A stretch of DNA of 64,000 bases, from positions 25,595,869 to 25,659,868 of the forward strand of contig OY755242.1 of NCBI GenBank assembly GCA_963576725.1, read 5' to 3'. This stretch comes from Azorinus chamasolen (Eukaryota; Mollusca; Bivalvia; Cardiida; Solecurtidae). Position numbers and translations under genes: made by a program. Positions 32,120-43,423 of this stretch are shown piece after piece. Position 1 is the first letter of the stretch, and every line of letters starts with the position of its first letter. Below the pieces are notes generated by a model. It was given only the letters and a program-made list of their open reading frames with translations. It did not search any database and had not been told where the DNA came from.

Positions 32120-32255
32120 CCTAACCTAAATCTAGGTCTGCCGTTTTTGGCATGGCAAAGTATATCCGTGTTCATATATCATTATAATCATACAGCTGAT
32201 TAATAGTCATGCTATGCTTATTTTTTATCTGAATATTCATGAAGTGCTAAAGTTT
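32120..32255 (+). mobile_element. pB-F remnant
   Basis: AACGGCCTAACCTAAATC, GGTCTGCCGTTTTTGGCATG, GTGTTCATATATCATTATAA and TATTCATGAAGTGCTAAAG keep pB-F order. Confidence 0.45.
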
Positions 32256-32385
32256 GGTGTACAATAACATATGCACTTTTTGAATGCAGGTGAACGAACT
32301 TTTATTTGCAAACTGTGTAGACACAGTACAGAGAAGAAATCTAAATATGGTATTCAATGTTTGTCATTCGCTATCACGCAAATTA

Positions 32386-32628
32386 CAGCAAAACCTCTCT
32401 ATTACGGCCACTAAGTTGTGTCAATTAATTGGTATTTAGGACAGGTGACTGCTTAAAGCAAGGTGAAAGTAAAACAGAACGCTCCTACTGCTTAAAGCAA
32501 GGTGAAAGTAAAACAGAACGCTCCTATAGGAGCGTTGTGTTTTAATATCGCCTTGCTTTAAACAACCACATGCCTTTAACACAAAATACCTTATGTAATT
32601 AAGTGGCCGTTAGAGAGTGGTTTTACTG
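32386..32628 (+). mobile_element. pogo-1 MITE with duplicated hairpin arm
   Basis: TA-flanked CAGCAAAACCTCTCTATTAC / GAGTGGTTTTACTG. The left hairpin arm (from GCTTAAAGCAAGG to CGCTCCTACT) is present twice, 32451-32489 and 32490-32528, making the element about 40 bp longer than its relatives. Confidence 0.88.
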
Positions 32629-32659
32629 TATATCTATTCATACGGAATGGACATTATAC

Positions 32660-32874
32660 TTATCTCTTTCGCTGCAACTATCGTGTCTGTGATTATTTAT
32701 GCAAACAGTTTTGATCCAGATGAGACACCCATGCCCTAGACATCCCTTCAGCACCCAATCTGTGTGTTATTACGGTAAAGGTTTTGAATGAAAAGGGCGG
32801 GGCGACTAAACAAAAGAAAATTGTAGCAGACGAGAAAGTTTGCAGACGACAATATTCGGCAGCGGAGGAGTTCA
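32660..32874 (+). mobile_element. pB-J MITE, degraded
   Basis: Ends CTCTTTCGCTGCAA / TTCGGCAGCGGAGG. Core GCAAACAGTTTTGATCCAGA plus TGAGACACCCATGCCC. Shares its right TTCA with the next element. Confidence 0.65.
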
Positions 32875-33115
32875 CCCATTACTCCATGGATTTGTATATT
32901 AGAAATATTGATATCATTGATTATTAATCATTAATTAGATTATTTGTTACAATAGCACATGGACACAGGAGGGATTGGCCATGGCAGAAGCAGAAGAATT
33001 ATATCTTTATCATATAATATGCAAGCAGGGCAGATCCTGATCAGACGGTTCATCCTGGTCAACTCTGTTTGTAACTTTAGGCGTGAAATGGTGTATTTAT
33101 GGTGTAAAGGGTTAA
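32871..33115 (-). mobile_element. pB-F MITE, back to back with pB-J
   Basis: CCCATTACTCCATGG left end, GTAAAGGG-TTAA right end (33112-33115). Hairpin GATCAGACGGTTCATCCTGG is collapsed on one arm. Confidence 0.75.
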
Positions 33116-33293
33116 GCACTCCTGGGAAACACTTATGGGATATTTCAAGTGGTATTGTTGATGCGTATTGTTGAGTTTGTTGTCGTGTGTACCATTGCCA
33201 GGTAAACTACACAACACTTTTTATCCGGGGACAGGTCCTACAACCATTAGACTTTGCTACAGTTTGATCCACTCAACAATGTTTATTAATATT

Positions 33294-33499
33294 TTCAACC
33301 ATGAATTATCTGAGTGGAATAGCCCATCAGTGTTAAACTATAAATCCCCCAGAGTCGGAAAGGCGTTAATATGCTAGAGGATTTTGAATGACAAAGAATG
33401 CTGACCCTGATTAAATTGCTTCTCTAGGAGCTCTCTGGTCTGGGTCTACATTATTTGAAAATGACAGTGCATGTTTCTCCCGGATTGAAAGAGTTTTAA
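33294..33499 (+). mobile_element. pB-I MITE, degraded
   Basis: GACAAAGAATGCTGACCC, TTGCTTCTCTAGGAGCTCTC and GAAAATGACAGTGCATG parallel the copy at 22209. Ends are decayed. Confidence 0.55.
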
Positions 33500-35203
33500 T
33501 AGGACCATAATTTACCTGACTTTTGTTGGTCTTGGAAGGATACATGTGTACACCTCGTGAGATAAATGGACTTCTCCAAACACCTCTCAGATATATTGAT
33601 ATAACAAATGTAAAAATAAAATTCATATATTAAAAAGTGGTGTTTAAGATATCTCAAAATTAATTCAACACACTGTCATCTTTGATGAAATAGTCTTGCA
33701 GTCGAGTGATTATATTCCTAACAATATACATGTGTATGTATAATACGATCAGGATAACATTGATTATTTCTGGTAACATGATACAGTATATTGTTCAATG
33801 TTCACTCTTATTGTACATATGATGCAACTCGATGAGACGCCGTATCTCTTACACAGGTGAACAGTCCCGTTGTTTTACATTCTTTTATGAAGGTAAGACA
33901 TACACAAGGAATGTGTTAGGAATGATAATCTAATATTCTTCAACCATTGAAGCTGATCCAAATGGACAACATCATTATAATGAAGTTTTAGTTGCGTTAA
34001 TTCAAAGCGTATTCAAAAGATGCCGATACCTGCAAAGTATTTTCCTGACAATAAATACATTATGTGTGATAGTAAGTTTACGTGACAGCCGAAAAATCAT
34101 TAGTGAACTGCGGTTAAACATTTGTCAGATACAGACGAATTTTCAAGCCTTCCCGTACCTCTACAAACATATTTGACCAATATCAGATTGCTCCCACAGG
34201 AGCCAATTACTCATGAGGTCAGGGGTTAAAGTTAATGCTCCAGTATGTTTTCTCTACATTGATGTTATAGAACAGTAGGCTCAATCAATGTAACAGTTTT
34301 CTGAGATGTGTTTATGTGAACTTTATATAATCAAACGAAAAATACGTAATTTAATTGGTTATGGGATTTGACAGCTGCGGTTTGCCTTGATTGATGACAA
34401 CATGTTATGTAATATTCGCTTCAATAAGGTTATGATCAATCCGATTTCTGATTGTGTTGATTCTCACAAGCAAACACTATGGTTTATTGTTCAACTTGAG
34501 GAACAGTACTACCAATGTTTGGAATAGAGACAGGGTGGCACCATCTGTCCGGAAAAGTATGTTTTCTTACAAGACTGCTTACAGGCTTTCAGTTGTTTAT
34601 TTTGTTTTCGACCGACCTTACCGATACTGATTATCACAGACTGTATTAGATTCCTAACTTTTTATAACATACAGATATTTGCAGGTTTTATTGAATAAAA
34701 ATGTGTAATATAACACGTCATGCAAATTGATGTTGTTTCCGATTATTTCCGATTATAAGTATGTGATTTCTTGAAACGTATTCGTTTACTTGACTAAATG
34801 ATGTTTTTTTATCAAAGACATGCAATGATTCTAAACCGACTATCTTCTGAAATAAAACCGTATTTACTGCTAGTATTTAGATAGCGGTAAAGGGACATTT
34901 ATGTATTTCTTATGAGTAATCAAGCTGACCTTTTCGCAGAGAACACACGAAGCTGTTACGTGGCGTTCGTTCGTTGTTTATCATTCGTTAAGTACTTACA
35001 TGACCCGAACAGTAATCACACTTGTTCGGATTAAATATAGAGAAACTGTGTTGTATTCTTCAATTTTGAAACTGTCTTTGTACATGACGCCAATTGAAAT
35101 GTTATCTTCCCGATCAAGGACTTTATTATCATCGCCTGTGCTGGTTCCATTTAATATGATTATACCCACATATGTTTTGGAAGCATAATTTTGAGGTTAA
35201 TAT
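33500..35203. other. no identifiable gene; minor hairpin remnant
   Basis: Around 34180-34232 CAGATTGCTCCCACAGGAGC and AGGGG-TTAA look like the right end of a pB element. Otherwise 1.7 kb with no recognised feature. Confidence 0.4.
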
Positions 35204-35560
35204 TGAGAGAGAGAGAGAGAGATAGAGAGATAGAGAGGGGGGATGGAGAAGGGGGTGGGGAGTAGGCGGAGAAAAAAAGGAGAAAGTGAGAGCGACAGAC
35301 AAACAGAAATACAAAGACAGAGGCAGAAAGAGAACTAGATTAAATGGGAAAGTCTGGCAGAGCTATAGGGAGATAGGGAGAGCGATATAGAGCGATAGAG
35401 AGAAAAAAGAGAGACAAAAACAGACAGACAGTCAACCAGCCAGGCAGACAAGACAGACAAACACACAGACAGAACAGGGAGACAAAGATACAGCGTGGAA
35501 GAGAGAGACACATCGATCCAGGAATAGAGGTATTTGAAACAGAGACATAGGGTGTGGGAG
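35204..35560. repeat. purine-rich strand, GA microsatellite
   Basis: Plus strand is almost all A and G (GAGAGAGAGAGATAGAGAG, then GGGAGATAGGG and CAGACAGACAG units). The opposite strand is polypyrimidine. Frames through it are artefacts. Confidence 0.88.
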
Positions 35561-35738
35561 AGAAAACATTATGGCTGAAACAAGATTTTTACACGAATTT
35601 ATGTTCAATTTCAATAGCTTTTTTAATAAACTGACTTAATAACGAAACCCGCCGGAAATGGTTAAATGCAATATCGACACTCTGGCAATGATTAATTGTA
35701 ACTCTTTTCTTACTAAGCGCATCTCTACTGGTATTTAC

Positions 35739-35805
35739 AGCCGGCTTGGGCCTGGTTCAGACGCCACGAAACTCGGTGTCTCATCAGGATCCTGGTGTTT
35801 GACAC
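35739..35805. repeat. pB-G hairpin
   Basis: GGTTCAGACGCCACGAAACT, CGGTGTCTCATCAGGATCC and GGTGTTTGAC, followed by CTCAAAAGCTACACCGAATC as in other pB-G copies. Confidence 0.6.
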
Positions 35806-36182
35806 TCAGACAGCTGTTCCTCAAAAGCTACACCGAATCGTATGTAGTCATAGTGGGACCAGATCCAAAATTGAGGAGACATTGTGTTGTACAGCGGGTT
35901 AAGATAGTACAGAACACGCACTAGAGATTTTCATTATAATAGTGATTAACGGGGTGTGAGAAAAGAGGATCGAATAATTAAAGTAAAACTTACAAATTAT
36001 GATGGGTAATTTCATTTGAACTGAAGCCAAATTCAGACGATGTCTGTATCTGAATTATTTAATTGCTCTTTATTCATCTTTACCGTTTTATAGCATGCCA
36101 ATAGTTATTTGCTTTAGGTGTTTATTAGATATATTTACTTATATTGTATTTTTTTCGGTACAGTGCGTGCGCGTGTGCTGTT

Positions 36183-36300
36183 TTAACCCTTCGCCTCATG
36201 AATATCATGTAATAAAAATGAAATCATTAATATTATAAGTAAAATGTATAATAACATATACACAGTGGATATATTTGTCATGGCGCAAACAGTAACTAGA
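36183..36300 (-). mobile_element. pB-F left part
   Basis: TTAA-CCCTTCGCCTCATGAATA, AATGAAATCATTAATATTAT and GTCATGGCG; hairpin missing. It ends shortly before the satellite. Confidence 0.55.
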
Positions 36301-36364
36301 ACTGTCACTGAAGGTGATTAATACCCCCACAAACGTGACTGTCACACGATAAAGCTTTGCACAA

Positions 36365-37740
36365 CCTCTGTAAGGAAAATGATAAACTGAACAACTATAA
36401 CTGGTTGCGCATGTCCTCTGTATGATAAAGCATCATGTCAAGTTTAATTGGATTCCAGTCAGTGTTTACTTAGAAACAGCGTGGAATAAGAGTCAGCAGA
36501 AGGACCAGCACACAACTTTAAAACAAAGGGGCATAACTATGTAAATAAATAAATCATCTGGAATACTTTAACTGGATATGCATTTACTCTTTATGACAAA
36601 GCATCATATCAAGTTTCATTGGAATCCAGTACCCAGTTGCTAAGAAACGGCGCAAAAAAATATCAACAGACTGACCAACAGACCAAACTTCAAAGGGGCA
36701 TAACTATGTAAGGAAACAGATCAACTGTAACATTATTATTGGATGGGCATCTCCTCTACATGATAAAATATCATGTCAAGTTTCATATGATTCCAGTCAC
36801 CAGTCGCTGAGAAACCGCGCGGAATAAAAAGCAACAGACAGACCAACACAAAACTTTTAAACAAAGGGGCATAACTTTGGAAAAAATAATCAGATGGAAA
36901 CCTATAATTTGATACACATGTCCTCTCTATGACAAAGCATCATGTCAAGATTCATTGGATTCCAGTGAGCAGTTGCTGAGAAACCGCTCGGAAAATAGTC
37001 AACGGACTGACCGACAGACCAAAGTTCAAAGGGGCATAACTCTGTAAGGAAAGAAACAAACTGTATAACTATTATTGGATTCATATCTCCTTATCGTGAT
37101 AAAGCATGATGTCAAGTTTCGTACGATTACAGTCAGCAGTCGCTGAGAACCGTACGGAATAAAAATCAACAGACAGACCAACACAAACAATTTAAACAAA
37201 GGGGTATAACTCTGTAAAAAATCAATGAGCTGGAAATTAATATTGGATGCACATGTCCCCTTTATGATAAAGGATCATGTCAAGTTCCTTTGAATGCTAG
37301 TCAACGGTTAATGAAAAACCGCCCGGAAACAAAAGTCAATAGACCAACACTAACATTTTTAACAAAGGGGCATTACTCTGTAAGGAAATGGCTGAACTGG
37401 ACAATAATAATTGGATGCACATCTCCTCTTTGTGATAAAGCATCATGTCAAGTTTCATTGAATTCTAGTCAGCGGTTACTGAGAAACCGCGTGGAAACAA
37501 ACCAACACAAAACATTAAACAAAGGGGCATAACTCTGTTAGGAAATCACTGAGATGCCAAATAGTAATTGCATGCACATTTCCTCATTATGATAAAGCAT
37601 CATGCCAAGTTTTATCGAATTTTAGTCAGCGGTTACTGAGAAACCACACGTAAACAAAAGTCAACAGACCGACCGACCGACTGACTAACACCGACCGATG
37701 ACTCCTATATACCGACCGGTGACTACTATCTACCCCCCCC
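36365..37740. repeat. satellite of about 165-bp units
   Basis: Anchor AAAGGGGCATAAC occurs at about 36525, 36692, 36863, 37028, 37198 (GGGGTATAAC variant), 37364 and 37521, spacings 157-171. Each unit also contains GATAAAGCATCATGTCAAG and CTGAGAAACCGC. The array ends in ACCGACCGACCG, poly-C and poly-A (37733-37757). No conserved reading frame. Confidence 0.92.
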
Positions 37741-37757
37741 CCCCAAAAAAAAAAAAA

Positions 37758-38419
37758 GCTTTGTTTGTTGGGGTATAAAAATGCACTGTATATTTATTTT
37801 ATTAGTAAACAGAACAGTCTCTGATCATACGGTTCGGACGGAAACAGATAAAATCAATACAGCAATGTATCGAATAATTTCAGAACAATACCCATGTCTT
37901 TGGATAAGAATGTGTTATAAAATTCAAATGCATCATATACATTGCGTCTAAACATTGCGCACCAGAGAAGTCGCTAATAGTGTAACAACACTGTTGTTTG
38001 CTTGCTCAGAAAAAGTATGACGTGGAAATAACTTACGAATAATCACGTGCAATCGCAAACGTTTGACGTTAATTTGTCGAAATCGCCAAATTGATGCTAT
38101 TTGGTCGTGTTTAGACATACTGTTCGCGATTCGCTATAATTGTGTTCTAGTACATTAAATTATAAATGACAATGCAGTCCGTTGTTATGGATTCGCAATT
38201 GACTCTCTTCACACAAGTAAGGCAACAGGATACATTTTTTAAAACACAATAATTGCAATGAGATTTTCAGCTGACATCATTGTTTATCAAAAGTCAAAAT
38301 TGGCCCACAAAAATCTTTTTGTGCCTTCTTTCATTTGTTTTAAATCTATGTTCAGAAATGTAATCTCGTATAAACGTATAACGAGACAAAGGTATCCAGT
38401 TATGGAACAGGTGTCATAA
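37758..38419. other. no identifiable feature
   Basis: A trace of a pB-F core (ACAGTCTCTGATCATACGG) at about 37812-37830; otherwise nothing. Confidence 0.35.
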
Positions 38420-38650
38420 ATCTAGCCAGTCGGCGGAAGAAGTATTCTCTCGAGACAATGTCAATATCAACCATAGGCGGAATTTAATCTGCAAAAGTTT
38501 TGCAACAGCATATAGTATATTGAACTTAGTAATTTGTGTAAAAGAAAAGCAAATGTAGAAACGAACGATAAGACAGTGAGACTGCTATGTCACTTCTGTG
38601 ATGCCTTTCCATAAACTAACGTTTAACTTCAGTATGTGTGAAATACATGC
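38420..38650 (+). repeat. dispersed repeat K, copy 2
   Basis: AGTATTCTCTCGAGAC, GCGGAATTTAATCTGCAAA, TTTTGCAA and CTAACGTTTAACTTC match the order at 31085-31345. Confidence 0.6.
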
Positions 38651-38874
38651 GCTATACTTAGTCATAACGGCAATGAATTGTTTTCGTAAAGGTAAGGCTT
38701 TGTGTCCTTAAAAGCAAGCAGTGTTTGTTTTTAAGGCGGGGAGTTGTTTTCTTAAAGACAATGATTTGTTCTTAATGGGAAGGGTTTGTTTTTTTGTAAG
38801 CAAGTATTTGTTTTGGCAAACAAGGTTTTTTATCGCTTCTCTTTTGCAACACAGTCTACTAGATTGCAGCAGAT

Positions 38875-39124
38875 TTAACCCTTCGATTGCTATCCACGTC
38901 AATATACCGACATGTAAATAGTGAAGACCCAGATGAGACAGCTCCTGCAGGAGCTGTCTCATCAGGGTCTGCACTATTTCCAGGTTGATTGGGAAACCAG
39001 TACACACCACAGCAGTGATTGCACAGCGATATATTTGTACACAGTGAATATATATGTAATTATACAACAGGGCATGGGTAAAGAAGGGGAAATGTATTTT
39101 AAATTTGAGCAAGAGAAGGGTTAA
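38875..39124 (-). mobile_element. pB-A MITE, full length
   Basis: TTAA at 38875-38878 and 39121-39124. Perfect hairpin GAGACAGCTCC mirrored about TGCA. Reverse orientation relative to 1621. Confidence 0.9.
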
Positions 39125-39939
39125 ATGCATTTTATTTGTTTTTGACGTCTGACAATACGATCGAATTGCGACTCATATCAAGAGATTTAGTTGTGGATTG
39201 GTTAGCTCGTTTGGCATTACGCTGTCATTTATGAGTCTCCCTTGTTTCAGGGAATATACGCGTGACATCTAGTTGCTACATGAACTTATATATCACTGGT
39301 AATTTTATTATCATATTCACTCATATGGCCCTTAATGTCTACGTTTAGACCCTTTACAGTCAATTCCTATTCAACTTATCTTACTGAAAAACTCTTTTGT
39401 TCACAACTTTAAAAATGCTGTCTAAAGAAAATATGTATCTTTACGAATGGGACCTCGTCTGAGTTCAGCATACGGAAAATAGCTGTGTGATAGGTCACAA
39501 CTCGAGACTCTTGTCAAGGTATATGTTTTTATGCAATGCATAAGACAATTGCATTAAATGGAACTGGATCCAGGAAGGATTAAAGAGACCACAGACTAGC
39601 ACAACTGTACTCTGATTAATCCGAAAACTTGGAACGCACGAAAATTGTATCATTTTGATAAGGATTATTGAAAAACAAAAAATAAAAGGGATAAAATGAC
39701 CAGGAAAAGAAACAGCAACACGGCGAAATAGTTTCCTCAATCTGGAATCGATCTCCTCGAGAACTTTTCTGCAGACATGCATTACTTTTTGACATGTACT
39801 CCATATATCATAGACTAGTATATAAAAATATAAGCGACTATACACCGAAACAATATGGAAATGGTTTTAATAAATCAAACTAGATGTACTTTCAAATTCC
39901 ATCTGTTGTGTTGCAATGTTTTTCATCTGTACCCTTAAG
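39125..39939. other. no identifiable feature
   Basis: A 116-codon minus frame (39495-39845) is hydrophobic-rich but has no recognisable domain; not called as a gene. Confidence 0.4.
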
Positions 39940-40029
39940 AGAGGTGATATCTTAATGCAGTGAGCAACCACCTCCTTTTAAGACTCCTATGTTCTATAAA
40001 CGGATGTTTGCTTAAGACAGGTTCTACTG
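39940..40029 (+). mobile_element. pogo-2 MITE, internally deleted
   Basis: CTTAATGCAGTGAGCAACCA joins left and right arms without the core. Right end CTTAAGACAGGTTCTACTG is well kept and shows the TTAA inside the pogo-2 terminus. Confidence 0.7.
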
Positions 40030-40443
40030 TTTAAACTTATATCAATTTAGGAAAAATGCGTACCACTCGAAGACCATGCATACTAATTGCAATTCTTCAA
40101 TATAAATAATAAAAGTAAATGTAGTCCATAAACTAATACAATTACCAACAGAGTAAGCCGATCATATCACCAACGCGTATCTGCGTTTTGCGATTGTTTG
40201 CCCCTGGTTCAAATAAAAGAAAGTTAAATACCAATAAATACAACTTATTGTAGTTTCGAAATATTACGTTGTTCATTTGTTTCTTATCATGTATTTGTAT
40301 TCCGTTGTAACGTACATTTCATACTTTAACGTCAGTTGACGAATGAGCAGAATTACTATTTACAGACGTACAGTTAACCGTTAACATAGACTCCCAAACA
40401 TGTCTGTCATTGACTCACAAACCTACCAGGCGCAATGACTATA

Positions 40444-40643
40444 CGACCTTTCTGAAGCGGTCGTTAAAAAATGTCTACTTTTTGGACTGTAAGGCATGTC
40501 GTAGCTTAATGCAGGTCGGAAGTAATACGGAAAGCTCCTATAGAAGTTTTCTGCATTACGTTTGGCCTGCATTAAGCACCAAGCCGATTTAAGACTCCTA
40601 TGTTCAATAAATGAATGGCTGGACCTTAGGACAGGTTCCATTG
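40444..40643 (+). mobile_element. pogo-2 MITE
   Basis: Ends CGACCTTTCTGAAGCGGTCG / GGACAGGTTCCATTG with flanking TA. Hairpin arms GCTTAATGCAGGTCGGAAGT / TTGGCCTGCATTAAGC, half-site GGAAAGCTCC about TATA. Confidence 0.8.
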
Positions 40644-41519
40644 TATGTCAACTATCCTTTAGCAGTAAATATGTGAGATACGAAGTAATATAAGTCATCG
40701 TGTAGTCGGGGATCCAACCAGGACCAAAAACCGTTTGACACTATTGTGAATTTGGTAAATATGATTTGGAAACGACGGCATCTTCTGTCGACAGGACTAA
40801 GCAAGGCGATGACATATGATTTTCATAGGATGTGCCAATGAATATAAAAAGATTAAACCAGTAAATTGATATCTTATTCAATATGATTGCTGACAGTTGA
40901 CTTAAACGATAGGAACATGCAATGTATTACATCGCTTTAATTACATAACGATTAAGTCAAATAGTATCTGCTTTCTTTGATGTTGTTTCTCATTTACATT
41001 ACGGTCGGAGGCATACACAGATGCATGTCAGTCACTGCTGTCTTGCAGACAAAGTGGTAGCCACTTCCAACCCTTATACCACTATCCGCGGGTGTCATGT
41101 GTATTTACATACATATATATTTGACCAGGGATGTATGTGTTAGTTAATTGAATTTGGAAGATATGTTTCTTATCTTTCTAAAATGGCTACAGTGTTCTTC
41201 CTTCGGTATTTCGCTGAAACTAATTTTCATGATTATTGGGTTGGTATTGAAATTTTGAATAAACGTAGAACGGGGGAGGGTTATAACTAATAGGTCAATA
41301 ATTTCCCAAAGGCTTGATTGAATCGGAAATGCAACAGAACAACATTTGAGGGGATACTATGGTTCATAGTTGAGTAAATGTTATACAAGAAACCGTGGTA
41401 CAGCATATCACGACTTTGTTCACATTTTGTACATACTTAATGCCCTGCTCAACTTTTGTTTAGTTGCTTATGTTGCTGCAAGCTCACTCCCGTTTTTGAA
41501 TGTCGCTCGTCAACTTGCT
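40644..41519. other. no identifiable feature; possible pB-G tail
   Basis: CCCAAAGGCTTGATTGAATC (about 41307) resembles the segment that follows pB-G hairpins. Nothing else recognised. Confidence 0.35.
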
Positions 41520-42720
41520 TAAGCGATCATTCAAATGCACTACTATTCCAATGCTCCATCATTTAAATACACGACCATTCAAGTGCACATTAGATCATTC
41601 ATATACTCGAATGTGCACTATCATTCAAATACACCTTCATTAGATTGCACTCTCATTCAAATGCGCTATAATTCAAATGCAATATCAATCAAATGCATGA
41701 TATTTTAAATGCGCGTACATTCATAAAACTTCAAGTACATGTATGAGTCATACAGGAAACTCCGCAAACAAAACACAAAACCGCCTAAACAGCACCACGA
41801 CGACAACAAGTAAACGTGCATGTATATAAAAGACATTAAGACACGCACAAAGACATAACAAACAAACAATTGGAGAGAGATGGAGGTACCGGAACGGTCA
41901 GTGACAAATGTCACTGGGGGTTAAACCAGTTTAGGGGCGCCCAACCTCACACTTATTCCATCTCTGCCCTAAAGGACAAACACGTAAATAAACGCATTCC
42001 CTTTCAAGCTAATCTACAACAATTGCGAGTTAATTAAAATGCGTGCTCATTCAAATGCACGCACAATTATTTAAATGCACGATTATTCAAAAATTATTAT
42101 CGTCCAAATGCACCCAAGATAATCGAAATATGAATTATCATATATATACACTATTATTCAATACACTTTCATTAAAATGCACTATCATTCAACTGCGCTA
42201 TAATTCTAATGCAATATCATTCAAATGCATGATCTTTGAAAAGCGCGTACATTCATTCATGCAAGTTAATTCAAATGCACACACGATGATTTGAATGTAC
42301 GATTATTAAAATGCACTATAAGCAAAATGCACACAAGATAATTAAAAAACGCAGTATCATTTATATGCACCAGCATTCAAATATTACATAATTCAAATAC
42401 ACCGTCATTAAAATGCTCTATCGTTCAAATGCGCTATAATCCAAATGCAATACCATTTAAATGCACATACATTTATTCAAATGTAAGTTAAGTTCAAATG
42501 TACTAGCATTCAAATGCGCGTATATGCAAATGCACTATCATCCAAAATGCTCGATCACTCAAATGCACGCACTATCATTCATGCACACTCATTCAAATGC
42601 ACGATTGGAATACAAGATCACTCAGTTGCAAAATCATTTATATTAAATGCACCATCATTCGAGCATGAACATTCAAATACACGATACTCCAAACAACTGC
42701 ACGATCATTCAAATGTGACC
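41520..42720. repeat. ATTCAAATGCAC minisatellite
   Basis: Degenerate units around ATTCAAATGCAC, often 13-20 bp apart, with variants such as ATGCACTATC and AATGCGCTATAATTC. Interrupted by X (41733-42022). Clearest at 42030-42110 and 42160-42620. Confidence 0.88.
41733..42022 (-). mobile_element. X element inside the minisatellite
   Basis: AAGTACATGTATGAGTCATA to ACAACAATTGCG, with GGAACGGTCAGTGACAAATG and CACTGGGGGTTAAACC. Same layout as 17412 and 55721. Confidence 0.75.
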
Positions 42721-42794
42721 ACCTCTGAATCCATTCAATCTTGAGGAATGATTGATCAAGTGGCATGACACACGCGTTTGAGAATCAATTGAAT

Positions 42795-42885
42795 TTTGAC
42801 AAGCATACTGGATCCTGATAAGATGCAGAGTTGCTCGACGTTAACTCATCGTCACTCCTGCATTCATGTTGTCTGCAAATGCGAC
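42795..42885. repeat. pB-G hairpin, degraded
   Basis: GGATCCTGATAAGATGCAGA, GTTGCTCGACGTTAACTCAT and GTTGTCTGCAAATGC. Confidence 0.5.
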
Positions 42886-42911
42886 TCAAAGCGGGATACG
42901 CGTTAGGGCCA

Positions 42912-43003
42912 GGCTCCGAGGTTATAAAGATTTTTCCTTGAGTCTGAGATCATTCTGAGAATGATCTCAGACTCAGAGTCAGAAGTTTTATAACCTTGGA
43001 CTC
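42912..43003. repeat. long palindrome, family P
   Basis: CTCCGAGGTTATAAA ... GAGTCTGAGATCATTCT faces AGAATGATCTCAGACTC ... TTTATAACCTTGGAC. Related element with a longer loop at 57226-57333. Confidence 0.75.
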
Positions 43004-43039
43004 ATGTTTATTTTTAAAGCAAAAATAGACGTTCGCCAT

Positions 43040-43423
43040 TATCTGGATCCTGACACAACGCCAAGAAGCGTTTTTTGGCCTCTCGTCTTAATTAATTCAC
43101 GTTATTTTACATCTGTTCGGCACTTTCCAAGTAAAGAATGTACGCGACACAGCGGTTAGATGCAGCAACTAGAAGTTAAGTTTAGCTGTATACGAATTCT
43201 TTCTGACCCTCACACGAACTGTAATTTGTATCAAACTGGCTACCCAAATTCTGCAAATTTGCAAGAGAGCACTAAAGCTGAGGTTATGTGTTGCTTGTCA
43301 TGTTGCTATCAATCAAGATAGCCCTTTCATGTTGAGTGCGTATTGACTGGCATCTGCAACAGCTTGGATCCGGATGAGACGCTGAATTACTCGGCGTCTT
43401 ACCAGGCTCCAAACTGTTTGCCA
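43040..43423. repeat. two pB-G hairpins
   Basis: One at 43043-43098 (TGGATCCTGACACAACGCCA, CTCTCGTC). A better one at 43357-43420 (AACAGCTTGGATCCGGATGA, GACGCTGAATTACTCGGCGT, ACTGTTTG). Confidence 0.65.

Noticed and set aside
35129..35614. Ser/Leu-rich minus frames
   Set aside because: Translation of the polypyrimidine strand of the GA tract.
36365..37740. Satellite units as ribozyme-bearing retrozymes, suggested by the 165-bp length
   Set aside because: CTGAGAAACCGC superficially resembles part of a hammerhead but no CTGATGA box was found in the units. A covariance search would settle it.
42043..42744. Open frames across the minisatellite as a repetitive protein
   Set aside because: Unit length is not a stable multiple of three and frames change with each indel.
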